From the NCBI RefSeq assembly GCF_001984175.1, contig NZ_MTQP01000051.1, positions 62,001 through 126,000 of the forward strand: a stretch of DNA of 64,000 nucleotides, given 5' to 3'. A program made the position numbers and the translations under genes. The notes beneath the pieces were generated by a model that was not told where the DNA came from, made no database searches, and saw only the letters and a program-made list of their open reading frames with translations. The stretch comes from Saccharothrix sp. ALI-22-I. Its GTDB lineage: Bacteria; Actinomycetota; Actinomycetes; Mycobacteriales; Pseudonocardiaceae. Shown one piece after another: positions 8,714-19,578 of the stretch. Each line of letters opens with the position of its first letter. Positions within the stretch are counted from its first letter, which is position 1.

Positions 8714-9721
8714 TCACCAGGCCGCCGGGAGACCCTGCAACCCGCCGACGAGCAGCCCTTCCACGCGCTTCAACTCCGCCGGCTCGACGGCGAGCTTCAG
8801 CGTCGGCAGCCGACGCAGCAGCACGTCGAGGACGACCTGCAACTCCGTGCGGGCCAACGCCTGCCCGAGGCACGAGTGCGCACCGGCGCCGAAGGACAGG
8901 TGGGGGTTCGGGGTGCGGGCGAGGTCCATCTCGTCGGCACGCTCGAACGCCTTCTCGTCCCGGTTGGCGGCGGCCATGCTGCACACCACCGTCGTCCCGG
9001 CCGGGACCACGGTGTCGCCGATCTCGAAGTCGGCGTCGATGTAGCGCAGCATGCCGAACCCGGCGTTGACGTCGAGCCGCAACGCCTCCTCCGACGCGGA
9101 ACGCACGAGCGACGGGTTCGCCAGCAGCGCCTCCCAGCGGGACCGGTCGGACAGCAGCATCGCCATCATCTTGGCGATCATGTTGGCGGTGGTCTCGTGC
9201 CCGGCCACCAGCAGGCCCTGGCCGGCCGCCACCAGGATGCCGTCGGGCAGCGGCCGGCCCTCGGCGTCGGTGTAGGTGATCAGCTCGCTGAGCAGGTCGT
9301 CGCCCGGGTTCAGGCGCTTGGCCGCGACGTGGCCCGCCAGGTACGCGCCGAACTCGGCCTGCGCCTTGCCGATCTCCTCCCGCGTGTACCGGGTCATGCT
9401 GAGCAGGGTGTCCGACCAGTAGGCGAACTTGTCCCGGTCCGAGTCCGGCACGCCGAGGATCTCGCAGATCACCCACACCGGCAGCGGGAAGGCGAAGGCC
9501 GCCTTGAGGTCCGCCGGCTGCCCCTTCTCCAGCATCGCGTCGATGAGCTCGTCGGCCATCGCCTCGATCTGGGGCCGCAGCGCGGCCATGCGCTTGGCGG
9601 TGAAGTACCTGTTGAGCAGGCGCCGCCACTGCTGGTGCGCCTCGCCGTGCTGCGGGAGCACCGTCGCCATCTCGCTGTTGAACACCCCGCCGGACTCGTC
9701 CTCCGAGACCCGGGCCCCTCT
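8714..9721 (-). pseudogene. Cytochrome P450, 5'-truncated
   Basis: The frame reads into a P450 at SEDESGGVFNSE and continues through AGHETTANMIAKMMAM (I helix, acid-Thr pair shifted to HETT), EEALRLD (ExxR), and the haem loop FGAGAHSCLGQALAR with the Cys ligand. A normal P450 has 70-90 more residues before this point; here an in-frame TGA lies 15 codons upstream of the first usable GTG (9685). No P450-like N-terminus is found in any frame between 9686 and 9920. The core could be translated from GTG 9685 (323 residues) but would lack the A-helix and beta-1 region. It sits head-on to an operator-like palindrome (9738-9760). Confidence 0.7.
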
Positions 9722-9737
9722 CAGTGATCAATTCGAG

Positions 9738-9760
9738 TTGAGTCAATCGACTGACTTAAG
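9738..9760. promoter_or_regulatory. TetR-type operator candidate A, upstream of the P450
   Basis: TTGAGTCAATCGACTGACTT, extended by AAG. The core AGTCA-A-TCGA-C-TGACT is palindromic except for one base pair. An almost identical site lies at 10743-10766 on the other side of the TetR gene, which makes this a good candidate for that regulator's binding site. Confidence 0.65.
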
Positions 9761-9920
9761 CATGCCCCACGTCCTGCCGCGACGCAACGTGATGAACCGA
9801 TTGCGAACAGGAACGAACCTCGCGTTTGTGGCGAACGGGCGAAGCACCACTTCGTCACGGGGCAGCGGTCACCGCGCGGAGCCGGAGGGGGACACCTCCG
9901 GCCGACGCGCTACCGGTCGA
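9761..9920. other. Short intergenic stretch without a gene
   Basis: It separates operator A from the 3' end of the TetR gene. It was read on both strands for the missing P450 N-terminus and nothing resembling it was found. Confidence 0.4.
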
Positions 9921-10595
9921 TCAGCGCCGAGGGGCGGCGGTGCACGGGGCCGTCCACAGGCCCGTGATCGCGTCGATGAGCCCCGTGGCGGCCTCGTCCC
10001 AAGTGGACCTCGGCGTCAGGGCGCTCTCGGCGACGGCACGCTCGCGCTCGGCGCAGACGTGCACGATGAGGTGACGGATCATGTGGCTGCGATCCGCGCG
10101 CACGTCGTCCGGTATGTCGGGCGTGAGCTCGGTGAGGTTGTCCAGAACCTGCCGCAACGACACATCGGCGAGGGCTTCGGCGGACATCATCTCCCGGAAG
10201 GCGGGATCGGTCAGGACCTGCGCGCTGAACCTGGCGAACCAGGTCGGGTCGCCCAGTGACGCCAGGTGCGTGATGGTCGGGCGCACCAGGCAGGCCACCC
10301 AGTCCCGCGCGTCCCGCGACCCGGCGGCGGCGGACACCATCTCCTGCCGCAGCAACTCGACCCGGACGGTGTGCCTGCGCACGATGGCCCGCACCAGGTC
10401 GGCCTTGGTGCCGAAGTGGTAACCGACGGCCGCGTTGTTGCCCTGTCCCGCGGCGGCGCTGATCTGGCGGTTGGACACCGCGTACAGCCCCTGCTCGGCG
10501 AACAACCGCTCCGCCGTGGTGAGGATCTGCTGCCGAGTGGCTCCTACCTGCTCCGCCCTCGGGGTTCTGCCGACGTCCGTCACCACGACCACCAC
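9921..10595 (-). CDS. TetR family transcriptional regulator
   Basis: 224 residues. The N-terminal DNA-binding domain is typical: TRQQILTTAERLFAEQGLYA, VSNRQISAAAGQGNNAAVGY and HFGTKADLVRAIV. The C-terminal ligand domain is not assignable. The first few residues (MVVVVTDVGRTPRAEQ) are uncertain and a start a few codons later is possible. The gene is divergent from the MFS exporter gene at 10801 and points toward the P450. Near-identical palindromes lie in the divergent promoter region (10743-10766) and upstream of the P450 (9738-9760). The simplest reading is a repressor that controls both targets and itself. Confidence 0.9.
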   Translation of the reverse strand: MVVVVTDVGRTPRAEQVGATRQQILTTAERLFAEQGLYAVSNRQISAAAGQGNNAAVGYHFGTKADLVRAIVRRHTVRVELLRQEMVSAAAGSRDARDWVACLVRPTITHLASLGDPTWFARFSAQVLTDPAFREMMSAEALADVSLRQVLDNLTELTPDIPDDVRADRSHMIRHLIVHVCAERERAVAESALTPRSTWDEAATGLIDAITGLWTAPCTAAPRR

Positions 10596-10742
10596 CGTAC
10601 AGGCAGCTCGGGCGAGTCACGGATCGCGGAGTACGGGTCGCCGACCGGCCGCGCGGGCAACCTCCCGCCCTTGGTCTTCCTCACGGGTGACCTCCTCCAC
10701 ATCGACCTCGTCGCGCTCCCCGGCGGCACCGGGAGGATTAGC

Positions 10743-10766
10743 CTAAGTCAATCAACTGATTTAATT
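10743..10766. promoter_or_regulatory. TetR-type operator candidate B, upstream of the MFS gene
   Basis: CTAAGTCAATCAACTGATTT followed by AATT. It matches site A at 18 of about 22 positions, including AGTCAATC, ACTGA and TTAA. It lies 35 bases before the MFS start and upstream of the divergent TetR gene, the usual place for an autoregulated exporter operator. Confidence 0.7.
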
Positions 10767-10800
10767 CTAGTCCTGTCCCCCTCCCGACGGAGGCCCCGCC

Positions 10801-11325
10801 ATGTCCAGTGCACGTGTCCGCACCAGCGGCCCGTCCGCCCCACCGGCGGCGAACACCGTCGTGGTGGTGCTCGCCTTCGCGGGCATCACCGTGGCGCTCA
10901 TGCAGACGATCGTCATCCCCCTGATCCCGCAACTGCCCCGACTGCTGAACGCCTCGGCGGCGGACACCGCGTGGGCGATCACCGCCACGCTGCTCGCCGC
11001 CTCCGTCGCCACGCCGACCGTCGGCCGCCTGGGCGACATGTACGGCAAGCGGCGGATGCTCCTGATCAGCCTGGCGCTGCTGGTCGTGGGCTCGGTCGTC
11101 GGCGCGCTGAGCGACAGCCTCGGGCCCATGGTCGTGGGGCGGGTCCTGCAAGGCATGGCCGCGGGCGTCATCCCGCTGGGCATCAGCATCATGCGCGACG
11201 AGCTGCCCCCGGAACGGCTCGGTTCGGCCACCGCGGTGATGAGCGCGTCGCTGGGTGTGGGTGGCGCGCTGGGCCTGCCCGCAGCGGCCCTGCTGGCCGA
11301 CCGGGTGGACTGGCACATGCTCTCC
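10801..11325 (+). pseudogene. MFS drug-efflux transporter (DHA2-like), 3'-truncated
   Basis: ATG 10801 opens a major facilitator of the drug:proton type: first helix VVVVLAFAGITVALMQTIVI, motif A in GRLGDMYGKRRM, and VLQGMAAGVIPLGISIMRDE in the fourth-fifth helix region. Homology stops after about 174 residues at DRVDWHML, where the sixth or seventh helix should continue. The frame happens to stay open to 11844, but that part is an out-of-frame reading of the following oxidoreductase and is not protein-like. The product would lack more than half of its helices. Operator B lies directly upstream. Confidence 0.75.
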
Positions 11326-11407
11326 CACGCCTCCTTGTTGCCAGAACAGCAACACGGCTTGCCAGTTCGGTGCACCGGCTCGCATGGTGGTCGTGGAGGT
11401 GGTCGTC

Positions 11408-12421
11408 GTGACCGATCAGTTGAACGACAGCTACGACGTGGTGGTGGTCGGCGGTGGCGCCGCGGGCTTGAACGGGGCGTTGATGCTCACCCGGTCCCGG
11501 CGGTCGGTGGTGGTGATCGACGGTGGCAAGCCGCGCAACGCCCCGGCCTCGGGCGTGCACGGGCTGCTGGCCCGGGACGGAATGCCGCCGGCCGAGCTGC
11601 TGGAACGAGGCCGGGCGGAAGTCCGCGGCTACGGCGGTCACGTGGTGTCCGGCGAAGTGGAAACCGTGGCGCGCGCGGACACCGGGTTCACGGTGACGCT
11701 GGCCGACGGCCGCACGGTCCGCGCGCGAAGGTTGCTGGTGGCCACCGGGCTGGTCGACGAACTGCCGGACGTGCCGGGACTGCGGGAACGCTGGGGCCGG
11801 GATGTCGTGCACTGCCCGTACTGCCACGGCTGGGAGGTCCGTGACCAGGCGATCGGCGTGCTGGCCAGCGGGCCGATGGCGGTGCACCAGGCGTTGCTGT
11901 TCCGGCAACTGAGCGCCGACGTCACGTTCTTCTCCCACACCACGCCGCCGCTCGACGACGAGCAGGCGGAGCAACTGGCAGCCCGGGGCATCAACGTCGT
12001 GCACGGCGAGGTGGCGTCCCTGGAAGTCGCCGAGGACCGGATCGTCGGCGTGCGACTAGGCGACGGCAAGGTCGTCAACCTCCAGGTGGTGACGGTCGCG
12101 ACGCGGATGGTGGCGCGGGCCGGCTTCCTGGCAGCACTGGGGCTGCTACCGGCCGAGCACCCGTCCGGGTTCGGCGAGCACATCCCGACCGACGCGACCG
12201 GCCGCACCGACGTGCCGGGGGTGTGGTTCGCGGGCAACGTCACCGATCTGCTCGCGCAGGTCGGTAGCGCCGCAGCGGCGGGGGCCGCGGCGGGAGCCCA
12301 GATCAACGCCGATCTCGTCACCGAGGACACCCGGTGGGCAGTCGCCGCCCACCCGTTCTCCGCCGCGTCCGAAGCACGTGTCGCCGAGCTCGTGATGGGC
12401 AGCCGCCGCCACGGGCTGTGA
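11408..12421 (+). CDS. NAD(P)/FAD oxidoreductase, thioredoxin-reductase-like
   Basis: 337 residues from GTG 11408, chosen because GGAGGT lies 7 bases upstream; an in-frame ATG at 11384 would add eight Val-rich residues. FAD-binding DVVVVGGGAAGLNGAL is at the N-terminus, redox pair CPYC in HCPYCHGWE near residue 139, and the late FAD motif VPGVWFAGNVTD. This is the small thioredoxin-reductase-like group found beside sigma or MarR regulators; a second NAD(P) glycine motif is weak (IGVLASGPMAVHQA). It stands between a cut-off MFS gene and a cut-off GH64 gene yet is itself complete, so it may have arrived with the rearrangement. Confidence 0.85.
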   Translation: MTDQLNDSYDVVVVGGGAAGLNGALMLTRSRRSVVVIDGGKPRNAPASGVHGLLARDGMPPAELLERGRAEVRGYGGHVVSGEVETVARADTGFTVTLADGRTVRARRLLVATGLVDELPDVPGLRERWGRDVVHCPYCHGWEVRDQAIGVLASGPMAVHQALLFRQLSADVTFFSHTTPPLDDEQAEQLAARGINVVHGEVASLEVAEDRIVGVRLGDGKVVNLQVVTVATRMVARAGFLAALGLLPAEHPSGFGEHIPTDATGRTDVPGVWFAGNVTDLLAQVGSAAAAGAAAGAQINADLVTEDTRWAVAAHPFSAASEARVAELVMGSRRHGL

Positions 12422-12774
12422 GCGGTTCACCGGGCGACGTTGACAGCACGGCGTCGCCCGGCCTGTTCAACTGGACCGAGTACTGCCACAAGCTGCTGGA
12501 CGCGCCGAACGACCAGGTGCGCGGCCCGATCTCGCGGACGCTGTGCGCCGGCTACAACCGCTCCACGCTGCTGACCAACCCGAACCAGCCCGGCACCGGG
12601 AACAGCGGCTTCTACCAGGACGCGGTGACCAACCACTACTCGCGCAAGATCCACGCCCAGATGGCCGACGGCAAGGCGTACGGCTTCGCGTTCGACGACG
12701 TCGGCGCGCACGAGTCGCTGGTCCACGACGGCAACCCGCAGCAGGCCTACATCACGCTCGACCCGTTCAACTAG
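12418..12774 (+). pseudogene. GH64 beta-1,3-glucanase C-terminal remnant
   Basis: About 118 residues that match the last part of thaumatin-like GH64 glucanases: SRTLCAGYNRSTLL, PNQPG, YQDAVTNHYSRKIHAQ, then ADGKAYGFAFDDVG and the terminal GNPQQAYITLDPF. The signal peptide, the catalytic Glu/Asp region and some 250 residues are missing. A GTG at 12418 overlaps the oxidoreductase stop as GTGA, so a short product could still be made. The break point coincides with the end of the oxidoreductase, which suggests one rearrangement removed the 5' part of this gene and the 3' part of the MFS gene. Confidence 0.7.
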
Positions 12775-12784
12775 AGGCCAGACC

Positions 12785-12818
12785 GCCGCTCGGGCCACGA
12801 CACCGTGGCCCGAGCGGC
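12785..12818. terminator. Bidirectional terminator hairpin
   Basis: GCCGCTCGGGCCACG (12785-12799) and CGTGGCCCGAGCGGC (12804-12818) form a perfect 15-bp stem with an ACAC loop. It lies between the convergent GH64 remnant and aldo/keto reductase gene. Confidence 0.85.
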
Positions 12819-12822
12819 CCCC

Positions 12823-13821
12823 TCACCGCGGATCGACCCTGGTCGCGGTGTCGCCGAAGACGAACGGGGACGGCTCGCACTCGGCGATGAAGTCGCCGGG
12901 GAACCCGAGCTCGAACTCCGTCGCCGCCTCCAGCCGCTTGATCGCGTCATCGGACAGGGTGAGGTCGAGCGCGCCGAGGTTCTCGGTGAGCTGCGCGACG
13001 CTGCTCACGCCGACCAGCGGCAGCACCGCACGGGACTTGCCGCGCGTCCACGCGAGGGCCACCTGGGCCGGGCGGACCCCCAGCTCGTCGGCGACCTCCC
13101 GGACCGCCTTGGCCGCCGCACGTTCGCGCTCGGTCAGCGACGCCGGGTCCACCCGCTTCGAGGTCGGCGATCCGGCTGGTGCGTCGGCGGCGCCGGACAG
13201 CTTGCCGGCCGCGAGCGGCGCCCACGCGGTCACGCTCAGCCCGAGCGCCTCGGCCATCGGCAGCAGTTCCCGCTCGGCGTCCCGTTTCAGCAGGTTGTAG
13301 GGCACTTGGAGGCCGGCGAACGGTGTCCAGTCGCGCCACTGCGCGAGGGTGTTGGCGCGGGAGACGACCCAGGCCGGGGCGTCGGAGATGCCGATGTAGA
13401 GGATCTTCCCCGCGCGGACCGCGTCGTCGAGCGCGCGCATGGTCTCCTCGACCGGGGTGTGCCGGTCCCAGATGTGCACCCAGTAGATGTCGATGTAGTC
13501 GGTGCGCAGCCGGTGCAGGCTCTGTTCCAGTGACAGCGCCAGGTTCTTGCGGTGGTTGCCCGAGGCGTTCGGGTCGGCGGCGTCACGCGACAACGTGTAC
13601 TTGGTGCCGATGACGAACCTGTCGCGGCGCTCGACGATCGAGCCGAGCAGTTCCTCACTGGGCCCATAGGCCGACGCGGTGTCCAGGACGTTGCCGCCCG
13701 CGTCGGCGTAGGCGTCCACGATGCGCCGCGACTCGGCGGGGTCGCTGAAGGTCATGGTGCCCAGCAGGAGTTCCGACACGCGCAACCCGGTCTGGCCGAA
13801 GAGCCGGTACCTCATGTTCAT
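12823..13821 (-). CDS. Aldo/keto reductase
   Basis: 332 residues (MNMRYRLFGQTGLRVSELLL). The family features are in order: DTASAYGPSEELLG with the catalytic Tyr, GTKYTL with the Lys, DYIDIYWVHIWDR with the His, and the C-terminal NADPH-binding stretch LPLVGVSSVAQLTENLGAL. It is a cytosolic NADPH-dependent reductase of AKR subgroup 11-12 character; the carbonyl substrate is unknown. A second ATG two codons later (13815) is equally possible. It is divergent from the XRE regulator at 13907, which is a frequent arrangement for this kind of reductase and its repressor. Confidence 0.9.
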   Translation of the reverse strand: MNMRYRLFGQTGLRVSELLLGTMTFSDPAESRRIVDAYADAGGNVLDTASAYGPSEELLGSIVERRDRFVIGTKYTLSRDAADPNASGNHRKNLALSLEQSLHRLRTDYIDIYWVHIWDRHTPVEETMRALDDAVRAGKILYIGISDAPAWVVSRANTLAQWRDWTPFAGLQVPYNLLKRDAERELLPMAEALGLSVTAWAPLAAGKLSGAADAPAGSPTSKRVDPASLTERERAAAKAVREVADELGVRPAQVALAWTRGKSRAVLPLVGVSSVAQLTENLGALDLTLSDDAIKRLEAATEFELGFPGDFIAECEPSPFVFGDTATRVDPR

Positions 13822-13906
13822 GCCCCACAGCCTGGAACGGCGGGGCCACCGGAGGGAGGCCCCGGCGGGGACCCTCTCCGCGCGGCGCGACCTAGACTCG
13901 GCGACC

Positions 13907-14725
13907 ATGAACGTGCTGGGAGGGTTCCTGCGTGCCCGGAGGGAGACGATCACCCCGTCCGAGGTCGGGCTGCCGACCGGCACGCGTCGCCGCACACCGG
14001 GCCTGCGGCGCGGCGAACTGGCCGATCTCGCGGGCATCAGCGTCGAGTACCTGACCCGCCTGGAACGCGGTCGCGACCGGCACCCGTCGGCGCAGGTCCT
14101 CGGTGCGCTGGCCGATGCGTTGGGGCTCTCGTCCCACGAGCGCGTGCACCTGCACCGGCTGGTGAAGGCGGGCAGCGGCATGACGTGCCCGGCGACCGCC
14201 CCGCTTCCGGTGCGCCCCACCGTGCTGGCGATGCTCGACCGGCTGGAGCCCACGCCCGCGTTCGTCGCCGACGCGCAGGGCGACGTGCTCGCCAGTACGG
14301 CCGGCTTCCGGTGGTTGGCCGCGCCGGTGGGTCTGCTCGACGCCGACCAGCCCAACCTCACGCGGTTCGTGTTCGGCGACCCCAGGGCGCGCACGGTGTT
14401 CCCGGACTGGGAACGGGTGGCCGACGAACGGGCCGGCGCCCTGCGTGCCGCGGCCGACCTGGGCGACGGCGCGGCGGCCGTGCTCGCCGAGGAGCTGTCG
14501 ATCACCGCGGGCACCGAGTTCGGCCGCCGCTTCAGCGCCTCCGCCGTGCTGCCCTCCGGGACGGGGGTCGAACGGTGGCGGCACCCCGAGGCGGGCGAGC
14601 TGCGGCTGGCCTACGAGAGCCTGACCGTGCCCGGCGACGAGGACCACCGCCTGGTCGTCTACCTGCCCGCCGACGCCACGACGTCCCACACCCTCTCGTC
14701 GCACGCCCTGGCGCACACGTCGTAA
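13907..14725 (+). CDS. XRE family regulator with MmyB-like ligand domain
   Basis: 272 residues. The N-terminal helix-turn-helix reads RTPGLRRGELADLAGISVEY followed by LERGRDRHPSAQVLGALADA. After residue 95 it has the PAS-like MmyB domain common in actinomycetes (VLAMLDRLEPTPAFVADAQG, and later WERWRHPEAGELRL-like spacing). Members control divergently transcribed reductases or dehydrogenases, and here the aldo/keto reductase starts 85 bases away in the other direction. The stop is 3 bases from the stop of the convergent LLM gene. Confidence 0.9.
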   Translation: MNVLGGFLRARRETITPSEVGLPTGTRRRTPGLRRGELADLAGISVEYLTRLERGRDRHPSAQVLGALADALGLSSHERVHLHRLVKAGSGMTCPATAPLPVRPTVLAMLDRLEPTPAFVADAQGDVLASTAGFRWLAAPVGLLDADQPNLTRFVFGDPRARTVFPDWERVADERAGALRAAADLGDGAAAVLAEELSITAGTEFGRRFSASAVLPSGTGVERWRHPEAGELRLAYESLTVPGDEDHRLVVYLPADATTSHTLSSHALAHTS

Positions 14726-14728
14726 GCC

Positions 14729-15688
14729 CTACAGCACCGCTGCCAACTGCTCCACGGCCTGCAGGGGATCTGCGCCCATGGGGAAGAGCACGACGCTGTC
14801 CACGCCCGCGGCGAACAGCTCGTCCAGCCGTTTCCGCGCGTCCTCGGGCGTGCCGGTCACCGAGAGCTGTCGCACCCACTCCTCCGGCAGCCGGCGCACG
14901 AACTCCTCCCGGCTCCCGCACTCCCGGCGCAGTGCCGCGAACTCCTCCGCGAACGGCAGCGGGGCCAGGTGCGGCGCCCAGTCGGGCTCACCGATCCACT
15001 CCAGTCCGGCCCGGACCGCCTCGACCGCCACGCCCGCGTCCGCGTGGACGGCGGCCACGTTGTACCCCACGAGCCGATGAGGCCGCCGCGCGTCGACGTG
15101 CTTGAGCGCCGCGCGGGCGTACTCCGGCGTCGTCGGCTCGGCCAGGATCGTCCCGTCCGCCACCCGCCCGGACAGGGCGAGCGACCGCGGCCCCCGCACC
15201 CCGGCGAGGATGAGCGGCGCGTTCTCCGGCACGCACGCGGCCTCCAGCCTCACGGCGTCCAACGCGACGTACTCACCCCGCTCGACCACGTCCCCGCGCA
15301 CCAGGGCGATCACCGCGCGGAGGTACTCCTCCAACAACGTCAGCGGACTGGCCGGCCACTCCCCCACCGACCGCATCCACCCCGGCATGCCGTGCCCGAT
15401 GCCGACGTCGACCCGTCCGGGGAACAGCTGGGCGAGCGTCGCGATCTCCATGGCCGCGAACGCCGCGTTGCGCGCCCCGACCGGCAGCAGCCCGATGCCG
15501 ACCCGGATGCTGGTCGTGGCCGCCAACACCGCCGCGGTCTGGGCGACGCCCCCGCGAAACCCCAGGTCCTCCACCACCCACAGCTCGTCGAACCCGAGTT
15601 CGTCCGCGTGCCGTGCGAACGGCAACACCTGCGAGGGTTCGAGGTCGCGGGGGAGCATCACCCCGACCGATCCGGAACGACTCAACAC
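14729..15688 (-). CDS. LLM class flavin-dependent oxidoreductase
   Basis: 319 residues of the luciferase-like TIM-barrel fold: VGVMLPRDLEPSQVLPFARH, ELGFDELWVVEDLGF, TTSIRVGIGLLPVGARNAAF, LFPGRVDVGIGHGMPGWM and LLEEYLRAVIALV. Such proteins use reduced FMN or F420. The GHGMPGWM segment fits the F420-type group, but cofactor choice is an inference. It stands alone, convergent with the XRE gene and 74 bases downstream of nothing else on its strand except argG, which starts further right. Confidence 0.85.
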   Translation of the reverse strand: MLSRSGSVGVMLPRDLEPSQVLPFARHADELGFDELWVVEDLGFRGGVAQTAAVLAATTSIRVGIGLLPVGARNAAFAAMEIATLAQLFPGRVDVGIGHGMPGWMRSVGEWPASPLTLLEEYLRAVIALVRGDVVERGEYVALDAVRLEAACVPENAPLILAGVRGPRSLALSGRVADGTILAEPTTPEYARAALKHVDARRPHRLVGYNVAAVHADAGVAVEAVRAGLEWIGEPDWAPHLAPLPFAEEFAALRRECGSREEFVRRLPEEWVRQLSVTGTPEDARKRLDELFAAGVDSVVLFPMGADPLQAVEQLAAVL

Positions 15689-15761
15689 AGACCCCTTCGG
15701 CAGACCGGCCTTGATCGTAGCCGGCCGGACCGCGACGCGCGGCCCGGCACGCGACGACCGG

Positions 15762-18883
<3,122 letters not shown>

Positions 18884-18979
18884 GGCTCGTTAGCCGGCCT
18901 ACCGCATCACGGTCCGCTGTGGACGAACGACGCCCACGCCGCGGGTGTGTCGGGGTAGCGGTCGCGCAGGCCGATCACC

Positions 18980-19380
18980 CCGACCGGCCCCTGCGCCGTC
19001 CCTCTTCCTCGTCGGCAGCCGCCACGCCTACGAACTCGAAAGCGAGCAGGTGCGCACGCTCGCTGAGGAGTGCCCGGCGCGCGCTCGGTCCGGTAGGCGA
19101 TGTCGGGTCTGGGGTGGCGTCGTGCGAGCGAGGCGGGCGGGAACCAGATCATGCTGCCCAGCTCGACGAGGTTGAAGATCTGCGCCAGGTCCTGGGGCAT
19201 GGAGCCGAGCGTGGTGGGAGCGGGCTGGAGGCCGCCTTGGTCGGCCGGTGTTCCATCGGGCAGGATTCGGCCGGCCAGATCGGCCAGGCGCAGGTCCGAG
19301 CGGTCCGCCAGCGGGTCCGTCGCCGCCGGCGCGACCAGGCGGGGCTCGGTCAGCAGCGGCTCAAGCCGGCCGTCTTGGCC
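18980..19380 (-). pseudogene. LysR-type regulator remnant (effector domain)
   Basis: The minus strand reads EPLLTEPRLVAPAATDPLAD, LRLADLAGR, then DLAQIFNLVELGSMIWFPPA and SLARRHPRPDIAYR, which is the C-terminal half of an actinobacterial LysR effector domain. The frame then shifts; the neighbouring frame continues SERAHLLAFEFVGVAAAD before ending. The HTH and linker are absent and the 5' side runs out near 19380. It is a decayed gene of roughly 130 residues. The rest of 18884-19578 holds no supported gene apart from the promoter of the protease at 19579. Confidence 0.6.
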
Positions 19381-19578
19381 TGAGCCGCGCGGGCACCGTC
19401 CCGAGTGGACGCATTCCACCGAATGCACCACTGTGCGCGCCAAATTTGCAGACTGCCGTACCGCAGCCAAAGCGGTGGCATTTCTTCGGGCTGCCGCAGC
19501 GCCCCCTCGCGCGCCTGTGGTCCGACGGGTTCGCGCTGTCACCCTCAGTCGGCTGACTCTCACGCGTTGGAGGATTGA

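Noticed and set aside
8697..9746. A longer minus-strand frame covering the P450 that would begin before the palindrome
   Set aside because: It is in a different frame from the P450 motifs and reads as Arg/Gly-rich text.
10801..11844. A 347-residue MFS protein
   Set aside because: Only the first 174 residues are MFS; the remainder is an out-of-frame reading of the flavoprotein gene.
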